The notes under the pieces were generated by a model. It was given only the letters and a program-made list of their open reading frames with translations. It ran no database searches and was not told the DNA's origin. From assembly GCA_002421605.1 (NCBI GenBank), contig DISJ01000013.1:73976-137975 (forward strand): DNA of 64,000 nucleotides, written 5' to 3'. The position numbers and the translations under genes were made by a program. This document shows positions 7,921 to 16,074 of the stretch, one piece after another (position 1 is the first letter of the stretch; every line of letters begins with the position of its first letter). The DNA comes from Rhodobacteraceae bacterium UBA6213. GTDB lineage: Bacteria; Pseudomonadota; Alphaproteobacteria; Rhodobacterales; Rhodobacteraceae.

Positions 7921-7987
7921 TAGCATTGCCTCCGGTTGGTTCGGGGGTGCTGGTTGGCACCCGATGCCCCGTTCTGCCGCGCAGTCC

Positions 7988-8026
7988 CTGACGCTCCCCT
8001 GACCCTACCTGTCAGCGTTCCGTCAG
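7988..8026. promoter_or_regulatory. 39-bp operator: CTGAC N6 CTGAC N7 GTCAG N6 GTCAG
   Basis: CTGAC occurs at 7988 and 7999, and its reverse complement GTCAG at 8011 and 8022. The direct repeats are spaced exactly 11 bp apart, the spacing used by OmpR/PhoB/PmrA-type response regulator dimers. The two pairs face each other. The same architecture with identical spacing recurs at 10401-10439. It sits between the divergent PepSY genes, so it probably controls both, and is most simply bound by the OmpR-type regulator encoded at 8387-9058. Confidence 0.7.
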
Positions 8027-8049
8027 CGGTACCTTGCTAAGAGGGCCGC

Positions 8050-8406
8050 ATGATCCGCTTTCTCGCCCCCTTCGTGCTTGCCTTTGGCCTCGCCCAATCT
8101 GCGAATGCAGACACCGCGCACGAGCACGACCATGACGCCGCGCATGAGGCTTTGCTGCGCGCCGAAGTGCTGCCGCTGGCGCAAGTGCTTGCACAGGTTG
8201 AGGCGCAGTTTGCCGCGCGGCTGATCGAGGTGGAGTTTGAGCAAAAGGCGGGGCAATATATCTATGATTTCGAGCTGATCACCGTAGATGGCCAGATCAT
8301 CGAAGTTGAGGTCGATGCAGCGACCGGGCAGGTGCTGAAGGTCGAGGGCGGCGCCGGTGGACCGCCTGTTGAAGGAGATGCGGCGCATGCGGGCTCTGGC
8401 GGTTGA
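8050..8406 (+). CDS. periplasmic PepSY domain protein
   Basis: 118 residues with a signal peptide (MIRFLAPFVLAFGLAQSANA) and a short His-rich segment (AHEHDHDAAHE) after the cleavage site. It then has one PepSY unit: LAQVEAQFAARLIEVEFEQK, then YIYDFELITVDGQIIEVEVD and AATGQVLKVEG. PepSY domains next to PhoQ/QseC-like kinases are thought to modulate sensing or protease activity in the periplasm. The His-rich stretch could bind a metal. The stop overlaps the response regulator gene by 20 bp, so it is the first gene of the operon pepSY - regulator - kinase. Confidence 0.8.
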   Translation: MIRFLAPFVLAFGLAQSANADTAHEHDHDAAHEALLRAEVLPLAQVLAQVEAQFAARLIEVEFEQKAGQYIYDFELITVDGQIIEVEVDAATGQVLKVEGGAGGPPVEGDAAHAGSGG

Positions 8407-9058
8407 GGACGATGGGCGCATTGCGGCCGATCTGACCGAGGCCCTGCAAGCATCCGGCTTTGTGGTGCAGTCTTGCGACGACGGCGAGACTGCATGGTTT
8501 TTGGGCGACACCGAGGATTTCGACCTTGTTGTGCTTGATCTCGGCCTGCCCAAACTCGACGGTCTAAGCGTGCTCAAGCACTGGCGCGCCGCAGGGCGCG
8601 ACATGCCAGTGCTGGTGCTAACGGCGCGCGGAACCTGGAGTGAGCGGGTCGAAGGTATCGACGCAGGCGCCGATGACTATCTGCCCAAACCGTTCCGGAT
8701 GGAGGAACTGGTAGCTCGTGCCCGCGCGCTGGTGCGCCGCTCGGCGGGGCGCGGCGGGGCGCTGCAATCGGTCGGCGACCTCACCCTTGATGCCAACCGC
8801 ATGACCGTTGCGCGGCGCGGGGTGCCAGTAGCAGCAACGGCGCTTGAATATAGGCTTTTGGCATACCTCATGCTGCACAGTGATCGGGTCGTCGCGCCGA
8901 GCGAGTTGCTCGAACACCTCTACGGCGATGATTTTTCGCGCGAGGCGAACGCGCTAGAGGCGTTGGTAGCGCGGCTTAGGCGCAAGCTCGGCCCCGGAAT
9001 TATCGGCACCCGCCGCGGCTTTGGCTACTTTCTGGAATCCAGCGAGGTGGGCGCGTGA
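8387..9058 (+). CDS. OmpR-family DNA-binding response regulator
   Basis: 223 residues. The receiver domain (1-120) starts MRALAVEDDGRIAADL, has the phospho-acceptor aspartate in VVLDLGLPKLDGLS, a threonine in VLTARGTWSERVEG, and lysine in DDYLPKPF. The C-terminal winged helix (about 125-220) ends LVARLRRKLGPGIIGTRRGFGYF, typical of OmpR/PhoB. The ATG at 8387 is chosen because GAAGGAG lies 9 bases upstream; an ATG at 8378 touches that sequence. It overlaps the kinase start by four bases (GTGA). The closest functional group by pattern is PmrA/QseB/PhoP, whose regulators bind 11-bp-spaced direct repeats like those at 7988-8026 and 10401-10439. Confidence 0.88.
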   Translation: MRALAVEDDGRIAADLTEALQASGFVVQSCDDGETAWFLGDTEDFDLVVLDLGLPKLDGLSVLKHWRAAGRDMPVLVLTARGTWSERVEGIDAGADDYLPKPFRMEELVARARALVRRSAGRGGALQSVGDLTLDANRMTVARRGVPVAATALEYRLLAYLMLHSDRVVAPSELLEHLYGDDFSREANALEALVARLRRKLGPGIIGTRRGFGYFLESSEVGA

Positions 9059-10404
9059 GGCGATTGTCGCTGCGCCTCAGGTTGTTGCTTGCGGGGGCTG
9101 CAGCAATCGCGTTGTCGCTGGCTGTGGCAGCAGTGGCGTTGTCAGAGTTGTTTGCAGCGCATGTGGAGCGCCGGGCACTGGCCGAGTTGAGCGTGCACCT
9201 TGACCAGCTTCTGGCGGGCATCGAGCGCGGCGCCGATGGAACACTCGAAATAGCCACGGCGCCAGCCGACCCGCGTTTTGCGCGCCCGCTAGGCGGGCTT
9301 TATTGGCAGATCGAGGCCGAGGGAACTGTGGTGCGCTCGCGTTCGCTGTGGGACTATACCCTGCCGTTGCCCACCGATGTGCTGACCGATGGCGCCGGGC
9401 ATGTCCACCACTTGGTCGGCGCCGAGGGCGAATTGCTGTTGGTCTACGAACGCTTTGTGCGCCTGCCAACGCGGCTAGGTGGCGGTGCAGCACGCGCTGC
9501 CGTGGCACTTGCCGAAAGCGATCTGGCATTGGCAAAACGCGCCTTTATGGCTGATCTTGCCCCCTATATTGCGCTTTTGGCGCTGGTTTTGATCGCCGCT
9601 GGCTGGGCGCAGGTAGGGGTTGGCCTCAGCCCACTGGCTAGGGTCGAGACACGGGTGGCCGAGGTGCGTTCGGGCGCACGAACGCGTTTGGGCACCGATT
9701 TTCCTGCCGAGTTGCGCCCGCTTGCCAGCGAGGTGGACGCGCTTCTTGCGCTGCGCGAAGCCGAGCTTGCGCGCGCCCGAACGCGCGCCGGCGACTTGGC
9801 GCACGGGTTGAAAACCCCCCTCCAGGCCTTGCTTGGCGAAGCTGACCGATTGCGCCACGCGGGCCAAGAGACCGGAGCGCGCGCGATCGAAGAGATTACC
9901 GCCGAGATGCACCGCCACGTTGACCGCGAACTGTCACGGGCGCGCGTCGCCTCGCGCGCGGCCAGCGCACGGGCCGATGCCGCGCAGGCGGTGGCGCGGA
10001 TACTGCGAGTGATCCAGCGCAGCGGCCGAGGCGCCGAACTGACTTGGACGTCAAATTTGCCGCCGGGGTTGATCGCTGCGATCGATAGTGACGATTTGAC
10101 CGAGGCACTTGGTGCGTTGGCCGAAAACGCCGCTCGCCACGCGCACAGCACTGTGCGCCTCGCCGCCCGCAGGCAGGGCGGACAGGTATTGATCGAAGTG
10201 AGCGATGACGGGCCGGGCATTGCCCCCGAACGCATCGAGACAATGATGCAGCGCGGGGCGCGGGCCGATGAAAGTGATGCGAGCACCGGGCTTGGCCTCG
10301 CCATCGCCCGCGGAATTGTCGAGGCGGCAGGCGGCACTCTGACGCTCTCTGACGCCGCACCGGGCCTGCGCGCCGCAATCGCTCTGCCAACCGCTCCAAA
10401 CTGA
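9055..10404 (+). CDS. membrane sensor histidine kinase, PhoQ/QseC type
   Basis: 449 residues from GTG 9055, overlapping the regulator stop. There is an N-terminal membrane segment (about 5-30), a periplasmic domain of roughly 130 residues and a second membrane segment near 163-185 (PYIALLALVLIAAGWAQVGV). A HAMP-like linker follows, then the H-box AGDLAHGLKTPLQALLGEAD with the phospho-accepting histidine near residue 256. The HATPase domain has EALGALAENAARHA (N box), SDDGPGI (G1) and STGLGLAIARGIVEAAGG (G2). LxHxLKTPL is the H-box form of PhoQ-like kinases. With the two PepSY proteins it should form one periplasm-sensing unit. Confidence 0.88.
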   Translation: MRRLSLRLRLLLAGAAAIALSLAVAAVALSELFAAHVERRALAELSVHLDQLLAGIERGADGTLEIATAPADPRFARPLGGLYWQIEAEGTVVRSRSLWDYTLPLPTDVLTDGAGHVHHLVGAEGELLLVYERFVRLPTRLGGGAARAAVALAESDLALAKRAFMADLAPYIALLALVLIAAGWAQVGVGLSPLARVETRVAEVRSGARTRLGTDFPAELRPLASEVDALLALREAELARARTRAGDLAHGLKTPLQALLGEADRLRHAGQETGARAIEEITAEMHRHVDRELSRARVASRAASARADAAQAVARILRVIQRSGRGAELTWTSNLPPGLIAAIDSDDLTEALGALAENAARHAHSTVRLAARRQGGQVLIEVSDDGPGIAPERIETMMQRGARADESDASTGLGLAIARGIVEAAGGTLTLSDAAPGLRAAIALPTAPN

Positions 10405-10439
10405 CAATTCCCTGACAAGACGGGTCAGTGCAGCGTCAG
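10401..10439. promoter_or_regulatory. 39-bp operator: second copy, upstream of the cytochrome operon
   Basis: CTGAC at 10401 and 10412, GTCAG at 10424 and 10435. Spacings of 11, 12 and 11 bp between unit starts are identical to the site at 7988-8026, while the spacer bases differ. It begins at the kinase stop codon and ends 62 bp before the ATG of the b561-DHC gene, a good position for control of the cytochrome operon by the adjacent response regulator. Confidence 0.7.
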
Positions 10440-10501
10440 CCAGCGCATGCGAAAGGTTGGAAAATCCGCGCCGCAATTGCGACGTCCAAGGAGCTGATGG
10501 A

Positions 10502-11614
10502 ATGAGCCTGCCAGCGACCACTGCAAGAACCCGCGTCTGGGATGGGTTTGTACGCGTTTTTCACTGGTCACTGGTGCTTTCGGTTATGCTGGCCACCGCT
10601 ACGGGCTTTCTGCTCGAGTCCCGCATCTTGCTCATTCACATCTCGGCTGGGTTGGCCGCCGCCGCCTTGATACTTGCGCGCATCGTCTGGGGGTTCAGCG
10701 GCACCACGCATGCACGCTTTGCCGATTTCGTGCATGGCCCCAAGGCGATTGTCGAGCATCTCAAGGGTGGCAACCGCCACCTTGGCCACAACCCGCTTGG
10801 CGCGCTAATGGTGCTGGCGCTGATGACTCTGGTGCTTGCGCTGGCGGCAACTGGTCTGGTGGTGCTGGGTGGGGTCGACAAAACGGGCCCGTTCGCGCCA
10901 CTGGTCAGCTACGCGCAAGCATCAGGTGTACTCGGACTGCACGAGGTATTGGCCTTCGGTGTTCTGGCACTGATCGGGCTGCACCTTGTCGGCGTGGTCT
11001 TTGAAAGCCACCGCTCAAACGAAAACCTGACCCTGTCGATGGTCACCGGCCACAAGGATAGCCGCCCCGGCGACCATGCCAGCCGCCCGCACGCCGCGCG
11101 CCCGCTGCTGGCGGTGGTAGCGATTGGCACGCTGGGGGCGTTGGCGTGGGGTGTCACCGCCTCGCAGGCCGCACGCCCGGTGCCAGGGTTGCCGGTGGCC
11201 GCTCTCGACGGCACCTACAAAAGCGCCTGTTCCGAATGCCATATCGCCTACAACCCCAGCATTCTGCCTGCCACCGCATGGCAGGGCATCATGGCCGGGC
11301 TGAAAGACCACTTTGGCGAAAACGCCACCATCAGCGCCGCTGAGGTTGAAACCATAACCGCCTGGCTCACCGTCAACGCCGCCGAAACCGCCGATACAAA
11401 GGTGGCACACCGGTTGGCCGCGCGCATCACCGAGGAACCCTTTGCCATTACAGACTCGCGCTATTGGAAGCGCCTGCACCAAGAAATCCCCGACGCGGTA
11501 TTTACCAGTCGCGCTGTAGGGGCTCGCTCAAACTGCGCCGCCTGCCACGGCGACGCCGAACAAGGCCGGTTCAGCCCCTTTGCCATCGATCTTCCCGAGG
11601 AGAGTTTGAAATGA
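10502..11614 (+). CDS. cytochrome b561-type membrane protein fused to a diheme cytochrome c domain
   Basis: 370 residues. Residues 1-180 form a four-helix b561/Ni-hydrogenase-b-type domain with histidines in FHWSL (21), LIHISAG (46), GLHEVLAF (147) and GLHLVG (161), suited to bind two haems b. A further helix near 200-220 leads to a periplasmic domain with two CxxCH sites, CSECH (243-247) and CAACH (345-349). It also has WQGIMAGLKDHFGENATIS, nearly the same as in the separate DHC at 12032. AAGGAG precedes ATG 10502. It overlaps the SHP gene by ATGA. In Rhodobacter sphaeroides SHP, DHC and a b-type cytochrome are encoded together; here the membrane subunit carries its own DHC domain. The likely role is electron transfer from the quinone pool to SHP. 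Confidence 0.82.
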   Translation: MSLPATTARTRVWDGFVRVFHWSLVLSVMLATATGFLLESRILLIHISAGLAAAALILARIVWGFSGTTHARFADFVHGPKAIVEHLKGGNRHLGHNPLGALMVLALMTLVLALAATGLVVLGGVDKTGPFAPLVSYAQASGVLGLHEVLAFGVLALIGLHLVGVVFESHRSNENLTLSMVTGHKDSRPGDHASRPHAARPLLAVVAIGTLGALAWGVTASQAARPVPGLPVAALDGTYKSACSECHIAYNPSILPATAWQGIMAGLKDHFGENATISAAEVETITAWLTVNAAETADTKVAHRLAARITEEPFAITDSRYWKRLHQEIPDAVFTSRAVGARSNCAACHGDAEQGRFSPFAIDLPEESLK

Positions 11615-12015
11615 AACGACTTGCCATAACCTTTGCCGCGCTGCTTGCAGCGCTACCCGCCACCGCGCAAGACGCCAACGACACTACGGCCGGCGAGCTT
11701 ATCGCCAAATTCGCGGCTGAGGCGGGCATTACCCCCGACGCCGAAGTGGGAAAGGCGTTCTTCCTTGCCACCCAAACCGGCGGCGGCGCCGACACCCCTT
11801 CGTGCAGCACCTGCCACACCGCCGACCCCAAAGCGATGGGCGAGGCGCGCACCGGCAAGCCGATCGAGCCGATGGCGCTTTCGGTCAATCCCAAACGCTT
11901 CACCGATACTGCCTTTGTCGACAAATGGTTCGGGCGAAACTGCGACAGCGTGCTTGGGCGCGAATGCACCGCTGCCGAAAAGGCCAACGTGCTTGCCTAC
12001 TATTCCAGCCTCTGA
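11611..12015 (+). CDS. shp: sphaeroides haem protein (SHP), oxygen-binding cytochrome c (DUF1924)
   Basis: 134 residues with a signal peptide (MKRLAITFAALLAALPATAQ). There is one haem c site, CSTCH at 65-69. The C-terminal segment KWFGRNCDSVLGRECTAAEK matches the SHP family: the asparagine at 110 is in the position of the unusual Asn axial ligand, and Cys111 and Cys119 match the family disulfide. SHPs bind oxygen or other small ligands in the reduced state and accept electrons from DHC. The mature protein is periplasmic. It is coupled by ATGA to the b561-DHC gene and followed 16 bp later by the soluble DHC gene. GAGGAGA lies upstream of the start. Confidence 0.85.
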   Translation: MKRLAITFAALLAALPATAQDANDTTAGELIAKFAAEAGITPDAEVGKAFFLATQTGGGADTPSCSTCHTADPKAMGEARTGKPIEPMALSVNPKRFTDTAFVDKWFGRNCDSVLGRECTAAEKANVLAYYSSL

Positions 12016-12031
12016 CCGGAAAGGATTCCGC

Positions 12032-12502
12032 ATGACCCGCCGCATTGCCCCGCTTGCGTTCGCTCTTATCGCCCTGCCCTTTGCCGCGTTTGCGCAGGAA
12101 CGAATGGCCCCGGTAACCGACCCTGCCACACTGAGCGACTGTACCGAATGCCACATGGCCTTTCCAGCAGGCTTTATGCCGGCCCGGTCTTGGGTGACGA
12201 TCATGGAGGGCCTGAAAACCCACTTTGGTGAAAACGCCACCATTACCGAGGAAAACCGCATTTCGATCACCGCCTATCTGGTCGATAACGCAGCCGATTC
12301 CGGCGCGGTCAGTTCACGAACCGCCTCGCGCATCCTGAACGGCATAGATGCGAACGTAGCCCCGGCGCGGATTTCGGAAATGCCGTGGTGGACGCGCGAG
12401 CACGAGCATGAGGTTTCGCAAGCCGAGTGGGACAGCGCCAAATCCCCCGCCAACTGCGTCGCGTGCCACTTTGACGCCGAGCGCGGGTTCTTTGGTGATT
12501 GA
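12032..12502 (+). CDS. dhc: soluble periplasmic diheme cytochrome c (DHC)
   Basis: 156 residues with a signal peptide ending AFA at residue 21. Two CxxCH sites, CTECH (37-41) and CVACH (142-146), lie at the two ends of the mature protein. WVTIMEGLKTHFGENATIT and ISITAYLVDNAA between them match the DHC family and the periplasmic domain of the b561 fusion. DHC is the natural redox partner of SHP in Rhodobacter. AAAGGA precedes the ATG. It is the third gene of the cytochrome operon and ends it; the next gene is convergent. Confidence 0.85.
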   Translation: MTRRIAPLAFALIALPFAAFAQERMAPVTDPATLSDCTECHMAFPAGFMPARSWVTIMEGLKTHFGENATITEENRISITAYLVDNAADSGAVSSRTASRILNGIDANVAPARISEMPWWTREHEHEVSQAEWDSAKSPANCVACHFDAERGFFGD

Positions 12503-12675
12503 ATTGGGCTGGGGCATGGCCAGATGGCTTGTGCCAAAGGACCAGCGGCTGACCATGCACCAGCATGCCAACGAGGCAAGCCAATGGGGAAAGTCCAGCA
12601 CGGCGCGCTCAACCGCGCGGGCAGTGGCGCGCCGCACCCTTTTGCACCGCCCGAGGCGCAGCGCGCAAAATCTAC

Positions 12676-14004
12676 TCAGCGTTCCCGGAAGGCGTGGGCA
12701 AACTGGTCTACGATAGGTTTCAGCAGATAGGACGCAAAGGTCCGATCGCCTGTGGTTACCAGCACCTCGACAGGCATTCCGGGCAAGAGCACGCTGTCGC
12801 CCAGCCGCGCCATTTCTTCGGCCGGAATGGTAACCCTGCCCTGATAATACATCTCGCCCGTCGCCGGATCGCGCGTGGTTGCCGGTGAGACATGCGCGAC
12901 CACGCCCTTCAACTCGGGGGTCGTGCGTTTGTTGAAGGCAGAAAAGCGCAAGCGCGCGGCCTGCCCTTCGCTCACCTGCTCAATGCTGATGGGCTGAAGG
13001 CGAATTTCGACGCTAAGCGCGGAATCCTGTGGCACAAGCGTCATCAGCGTCTCACCCGGGGCCACGACGCCGCCCACTGTGTGGATGTTGAGCTCGTTGA
13101 CAATTCCGGCCGTCGGCGCGCGCACTTCGATCCGCGACAGGCGGTCTTCAAGTGCTATGGCGCGCTCGTTCAATTCCGACAGGCGCGTTCCCACTTCGCC
13201 AAGCTCGCGCTGCGCATCGGTGCGACTGGTTTCATCGATCGACAAAATCTGCAAACGGATTTCGCTGATCCGGGTTTGGGCACGCGCCATTGCCGCGACC
13301 AGCTCGCTCAATTCGCCCTTCATGCGGGCTCTTTCGCGTTCAATGGTATAAAGGCGGCTCAGCTCGGCAAGCTTGCGGTCGGTCATAAGCTTGGTGCGCT
13401 GGTATTCCGCCTCGACGAGGTCAATCTCTTCAAGCTTTGACGCGTATTGGCCCTCGAGCCCAACGACTTCCTTCGATATCTGGTCGATGCTCAATTCGAG
13501 CTGCTGTTTCTGACTTTCGCGCGTTGTGCGCTGACCGGTAAACAGGCGCACCTCGCCCTGGGCTATCTGAAACTCTTCTGAATGATCGCTGTCGTAGCCA
13601 GATGGGAACACGATGCCCGCAAGCCCATCGCGCTCGCTAGACAGGCGCGCCCGGCGCGCGGTCAGTTCCATGATCTGCGTGCGCACGATGGCAAGTTCTG
13701 CCTGCGTCTGGGCGTCCTGCAAGCGGAACAATATTTGCCCCTGCCGGACCACATCGCCCTCGCGAACCGCGATTAGCGACACGATGCCGCCGTCGCGGTG
13801 CTGGATATTTTGTAAGCTATCTTCAACCACAACGACCCCTTGCGAGATCACCGCGCCCGAAAGCGGTGCCGTTACCGCCCAACCGCCGATACCACCGAAC
13901 AACGCCAGGCCGAGGAAAAGCCCCACCAGCACCCTTGGCCAGAGCCGGAACGAATTCGTATCGTCTGCCTGCGAATGCATTTCGAAATCCTGGACTAGCG
14001 TCAT
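12676..14004 (-). CDS. HlyD-family type I secretion periplasmic adaptor
   Basis: 442 residues. One N-terminal membrane helix (about residues 24-48: VLVGLFLGLALFGGIGGWAV) is followed by the adaptor hallmarks: VISQGVVVVEDSLQNIQHRDGG with VREGDVVRQGQILFRL (first lipoyl half), a long coiled coil (about 90-290), and a second lipoyl half plus beta barrel (VRAPTAGIVNELNIHTVGGVV). The conserved C-terminal tract GMPVEVLVTTGDRTFASYLLKPI marks the PrtE/LapC/HlyD group. GGAAGG lies 7 bases before ATG 14004. It closes the leftward operon peroxidase - exporter ATPase - RTX membrane protein - adaptor, and would link the inner-membrane ABC protein to a TolC-type channel, which is not encoded in this window. 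Confidence 0.9.
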   Translation of the reverse strand: MTLVQDFEMHSQADDTNSFRLWPRVLVGLFLGLALFGGIGGWAVTAPLSGAVISQGVVVVEDSLQNIQHRDGGIVSLIAVREGDVVRQGQILFRLQDAQTQAELAIVRTQIMELTARRARLSSERDGLAGIVFPSGYDSDHSEEFQIAQGEVRLFTGQRTTRESQKQQLELSIDQISKEVVGLEGQYASKLEEIDLVEAEYQRTKLMTDRKLAELSRLYTIERERARMKGELSELVAAMARAQTRISEIRLQILSIDETSRTDAQRELGEVGTRLSELNERAIALEDRLSRIEVRAPTAGIVNELNIHTVGGVVAPGETLMTLVPQDSALSVEIRLQPISIEQVSEGQAARLRFSAFNKRTTPELKGVVAHVSPATTRDPATGEMYYQGRVTIPAEEMARLGDSVLLPGMPVEVLVTTGDRTFASYLLKPIVDQFAHAFRER

Positions 14005-14043
14005 TTTAAAACCTTCCTACCCGAGGCCGTCGTTGCAAGAGGC

Positions 14044-16074
14044 TCAGTGCACTTCCGAGAAGAACATGAGGTGATGCCCGTTTACCGTCACGACCGCCAC
14101 AAGCTGGCTGTCGTCATCATCCATTTCGATGATCGTATGGTCGCGTTCGTCTTCGATTTCGTACCTGATGCGGATGTTTGCCAAGGTTTGCGCGCCATAT
14201 GCTGGCGTGTCATCGTCATCGAGACATGGCTGATCGTGCTCATCTTCACGCTCGAACAGCTTGTACTTCCGCGTCTCGACCACATCGCCGGGATTGAAAT
14301 CCAGAATCTGGTAGGCCGAGACAACACCGCTTGCGCCAAGTGGGGTGTTTGAGAAGTCGAACTGGTCATCGCCCTCGCCACCGCCCACAACGCAATTTTC
14401 CTCGCCAAAGACAAAGTGATCGTCGCCCTTGCCGGCGAGCACGACCTCGAAGCCTTGCACGCGATCAGTGCCAACCTCTTCGCCACGCACGAACCCCGCG
14501 GCGAGGTTGATTTCCAATGATTTTTCGGCCGCGGAATAATCTAGAACATCGACCGCTTCGCATTGGATAGCGGCGAATTCCGCGCCCGGCGCCGGGTGGT
14601 CGGGGCCAAACGGGGCGTCATCGTCGGAAGTATTTTTCGGATTCGCCGGTTTTTCGCCATCGCCGTTGAAGCTGTCGTCGCTAGCGTCGAGCGCGGCAAT
14701 CACGAGATCACTTCCGCCGTCACCCCACAGGGTGTCAGAACCGGCGGAATCGATCAGCACATCATTGCCCGCGCCACCATGGAGTTGATCATTGCCCGCG
14801 TTGCCGTCGAGATGATCCTCACCACTGCCGCCGAAAAGAACATCGTCGCCTGTGCCACCGACGAGGCTGTCGTGGCCGTCGCCGCCGAGCAGAAGGTCGT
14901 TACCCTCGCCCGCATCAAGCTGGTCGTCGCCAGCGTCACCGGACAAAACATCATCCCCCGCGCCGCCATAAAGGCGGTCATTGCCTTCGTTGCCGTGCAG
15001 CAGGTCGTTTCCACCTTCTCCAAAAACGGTATCGTTGCCCTGCCCGCCGAACAGCGCGTCATTACCCGCACCGCCGATGATAAGGTCATTGCCCGCACCG
15101 CCATAAACGATGTCATCACCGTTGCCAGCATCAATGCTGTCGTCGCCATCCATGGCCGCAATAGCGTCGGAAAAGGCGGTACCGCGCAGATCATCAGCGC
15201 TTTCCGTACCGCTGAGCGGGCGGGGCAACACGCCAAGATGGGCGGTCTGCTTTACATGAAACTCGCCATCGGTGACCGTGTAGGTAATCTGCACTGGTCC
15301 AGTAATTTCGCTGTCAGGCGTGTAAAGCATGCCACCAGCAGCCGGCTCTAGCCGCCCGGAGGATACAGACAGGTTGTCGACTTGCAGGATATCTGCATCG
15401 GCATCGGTGGCGAAGGCCAGCAAGCTGGCCAGCGATACCAAGATGGTCTCGCCTGCCAAAATATCGGAGAGATAAACCGAGCGAGAAACGACCGGGGCTC
15501 TGTTGCGGTTCGGCGACGGGAGTGTTTCCGCGCCTTTTTCAGATGTCTGATCGGGCACAGGCTCAGGCGTCTGGCCACCGACCGCAAGCGGAAAGCGCAG
15601 CTGGTCCATGCCGGTATCGAGATCGACAGCAGCGGCGATTTTAGTAACGAGGGGACGGGTAAATTCAGTTGGCAAATGCGTCGGCGGAACAAACGGAACG
15701 ACATTGCTTCGCATCTTCAATGCCAGACCAGAATGCGGCGTACGATGCGTGGCGTCTTCGGCCGCAGCATCCGTGGGCGCGGGCGTGGCTGAGCCGTTGT
15801 TTGCTTCGGCCCCGGCTTTCGATTCGCCCGTATCCGAGTCGCTGTCCGGCCCGCTGGACAAAAGCGGCAATTCCCCCGATGCGGACTTGGGACTGTTGTG
15901 CGGCAACGGCGCGGCGACAGTTGTCACCATCGATTTGAAATAGAGCGCGATGGAAACGATGGCGGTGCCGATCACAAACGGAAGCCCTTGCCGCTCTGTT
16001 TTGGGCTGGGGGGCATAGGGATCTGTTACATCAGCAAAGTCTGTGGTGGACTTGGCCGCCTTGACCCTGATCAT
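14044..16074 (-). CDS. membrane-anchored RTX calcium-binding protein
   Basis: 676 residues. A cytoplasmic N-terminus is followed by one membrane helix at about 30-50 (GLPFVIGTAIVSIALYF), a Ser/Asp/Glu/Ala-rich linker (60-130), a cadherin-like beta domain (195-285) and a block of RTX nonapeptides at about 308-460 (GGxGxDxLx repeats). A C-terminal domain without repeats ends HHLMFFSEVH. Its start overlaps the exporter ATPase stop (ATGA), and it lies between ATPase and adaptor genes, where exporters do not usually carry a substrate gene. The C-terminus lacks the usual DFxL-type secretion end seen in the peroxidase. It may therefore be a tethered periplasmic partner of the system rather than cargo (inference). 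Calcium binding by the RTX block is expected from the family. Confidence 0.78.
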   Translation of the reverse strand: MIRVKAAKSTTDFADVTDPYAPQPKTERQGLPFVIGTAIVSIALYFKSMVTTVAAPLPHNSPKSASGELPLLSSGPDSDSDTGESKAGAEANNGSATPAPTDAAAEDATHRTPHSGLALKMRSNVVPFVPPTHLPTEFTRPLVTKIAAAVDLDTGMDQLRFPLAVGGQTPEPVPDQTSEKGAETLPSPNRNRAPVVSRSVYLSDILAGETILVSLASLLAFATDADADILQVDNLSVSSGRLEPAAGGMLYTPDSEITGPVQITYTVTDGEFHVKQTAHLGVLPRPLSGTESADDLRGTAFSDAIAAMDGDDSIDAGNGDDIVYGGAGNDLIIGGAGNDALFGGQGNDTVFGEGGNDLLHGNEGNDRLYGGAGDDVLSGDAGDDQLDAGEGNDLLLGGDGHDSLVGGTGDDVLFGGSGEDHLDGNAGNDQLHGGAGNDVLIDSAGSDTLWGDGGSDLVIAALDASDDSFNGDGEKPANPKNTSDDDAPFGPDHPAPGAEFAAIQCEAVDVLDYSAAEKSLEINLAAGFVRGEEVGTDRVQGFEVVLAGKGDDHFVFGEENCVVGGGEGDDQFDFSNTPLGASGVVSAYQILDFNPGDVVETRKYKLFEREDEHDQPCLDDDDTPAYGAQTLANIRIRYEIEDERDHTIIEMDDDDSQLVAVVTVNGHHLMFFSEVH

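Noticed and set aside
12408..12716. Plus-strand frame continuing past the DHC gene
   Set aside because: It is an out-of-frame read of DHC followed by low-complexity sequence; no start or domain.
14563..15351. Long open frame antisense to the RTX repeat block
   Set aside because: It is the mirror of GC-rich nonapeptide repeats; residues are low-complexity Val/Ala/Ile with no ribosome site, and the opposite strand has a clear RTX protein.
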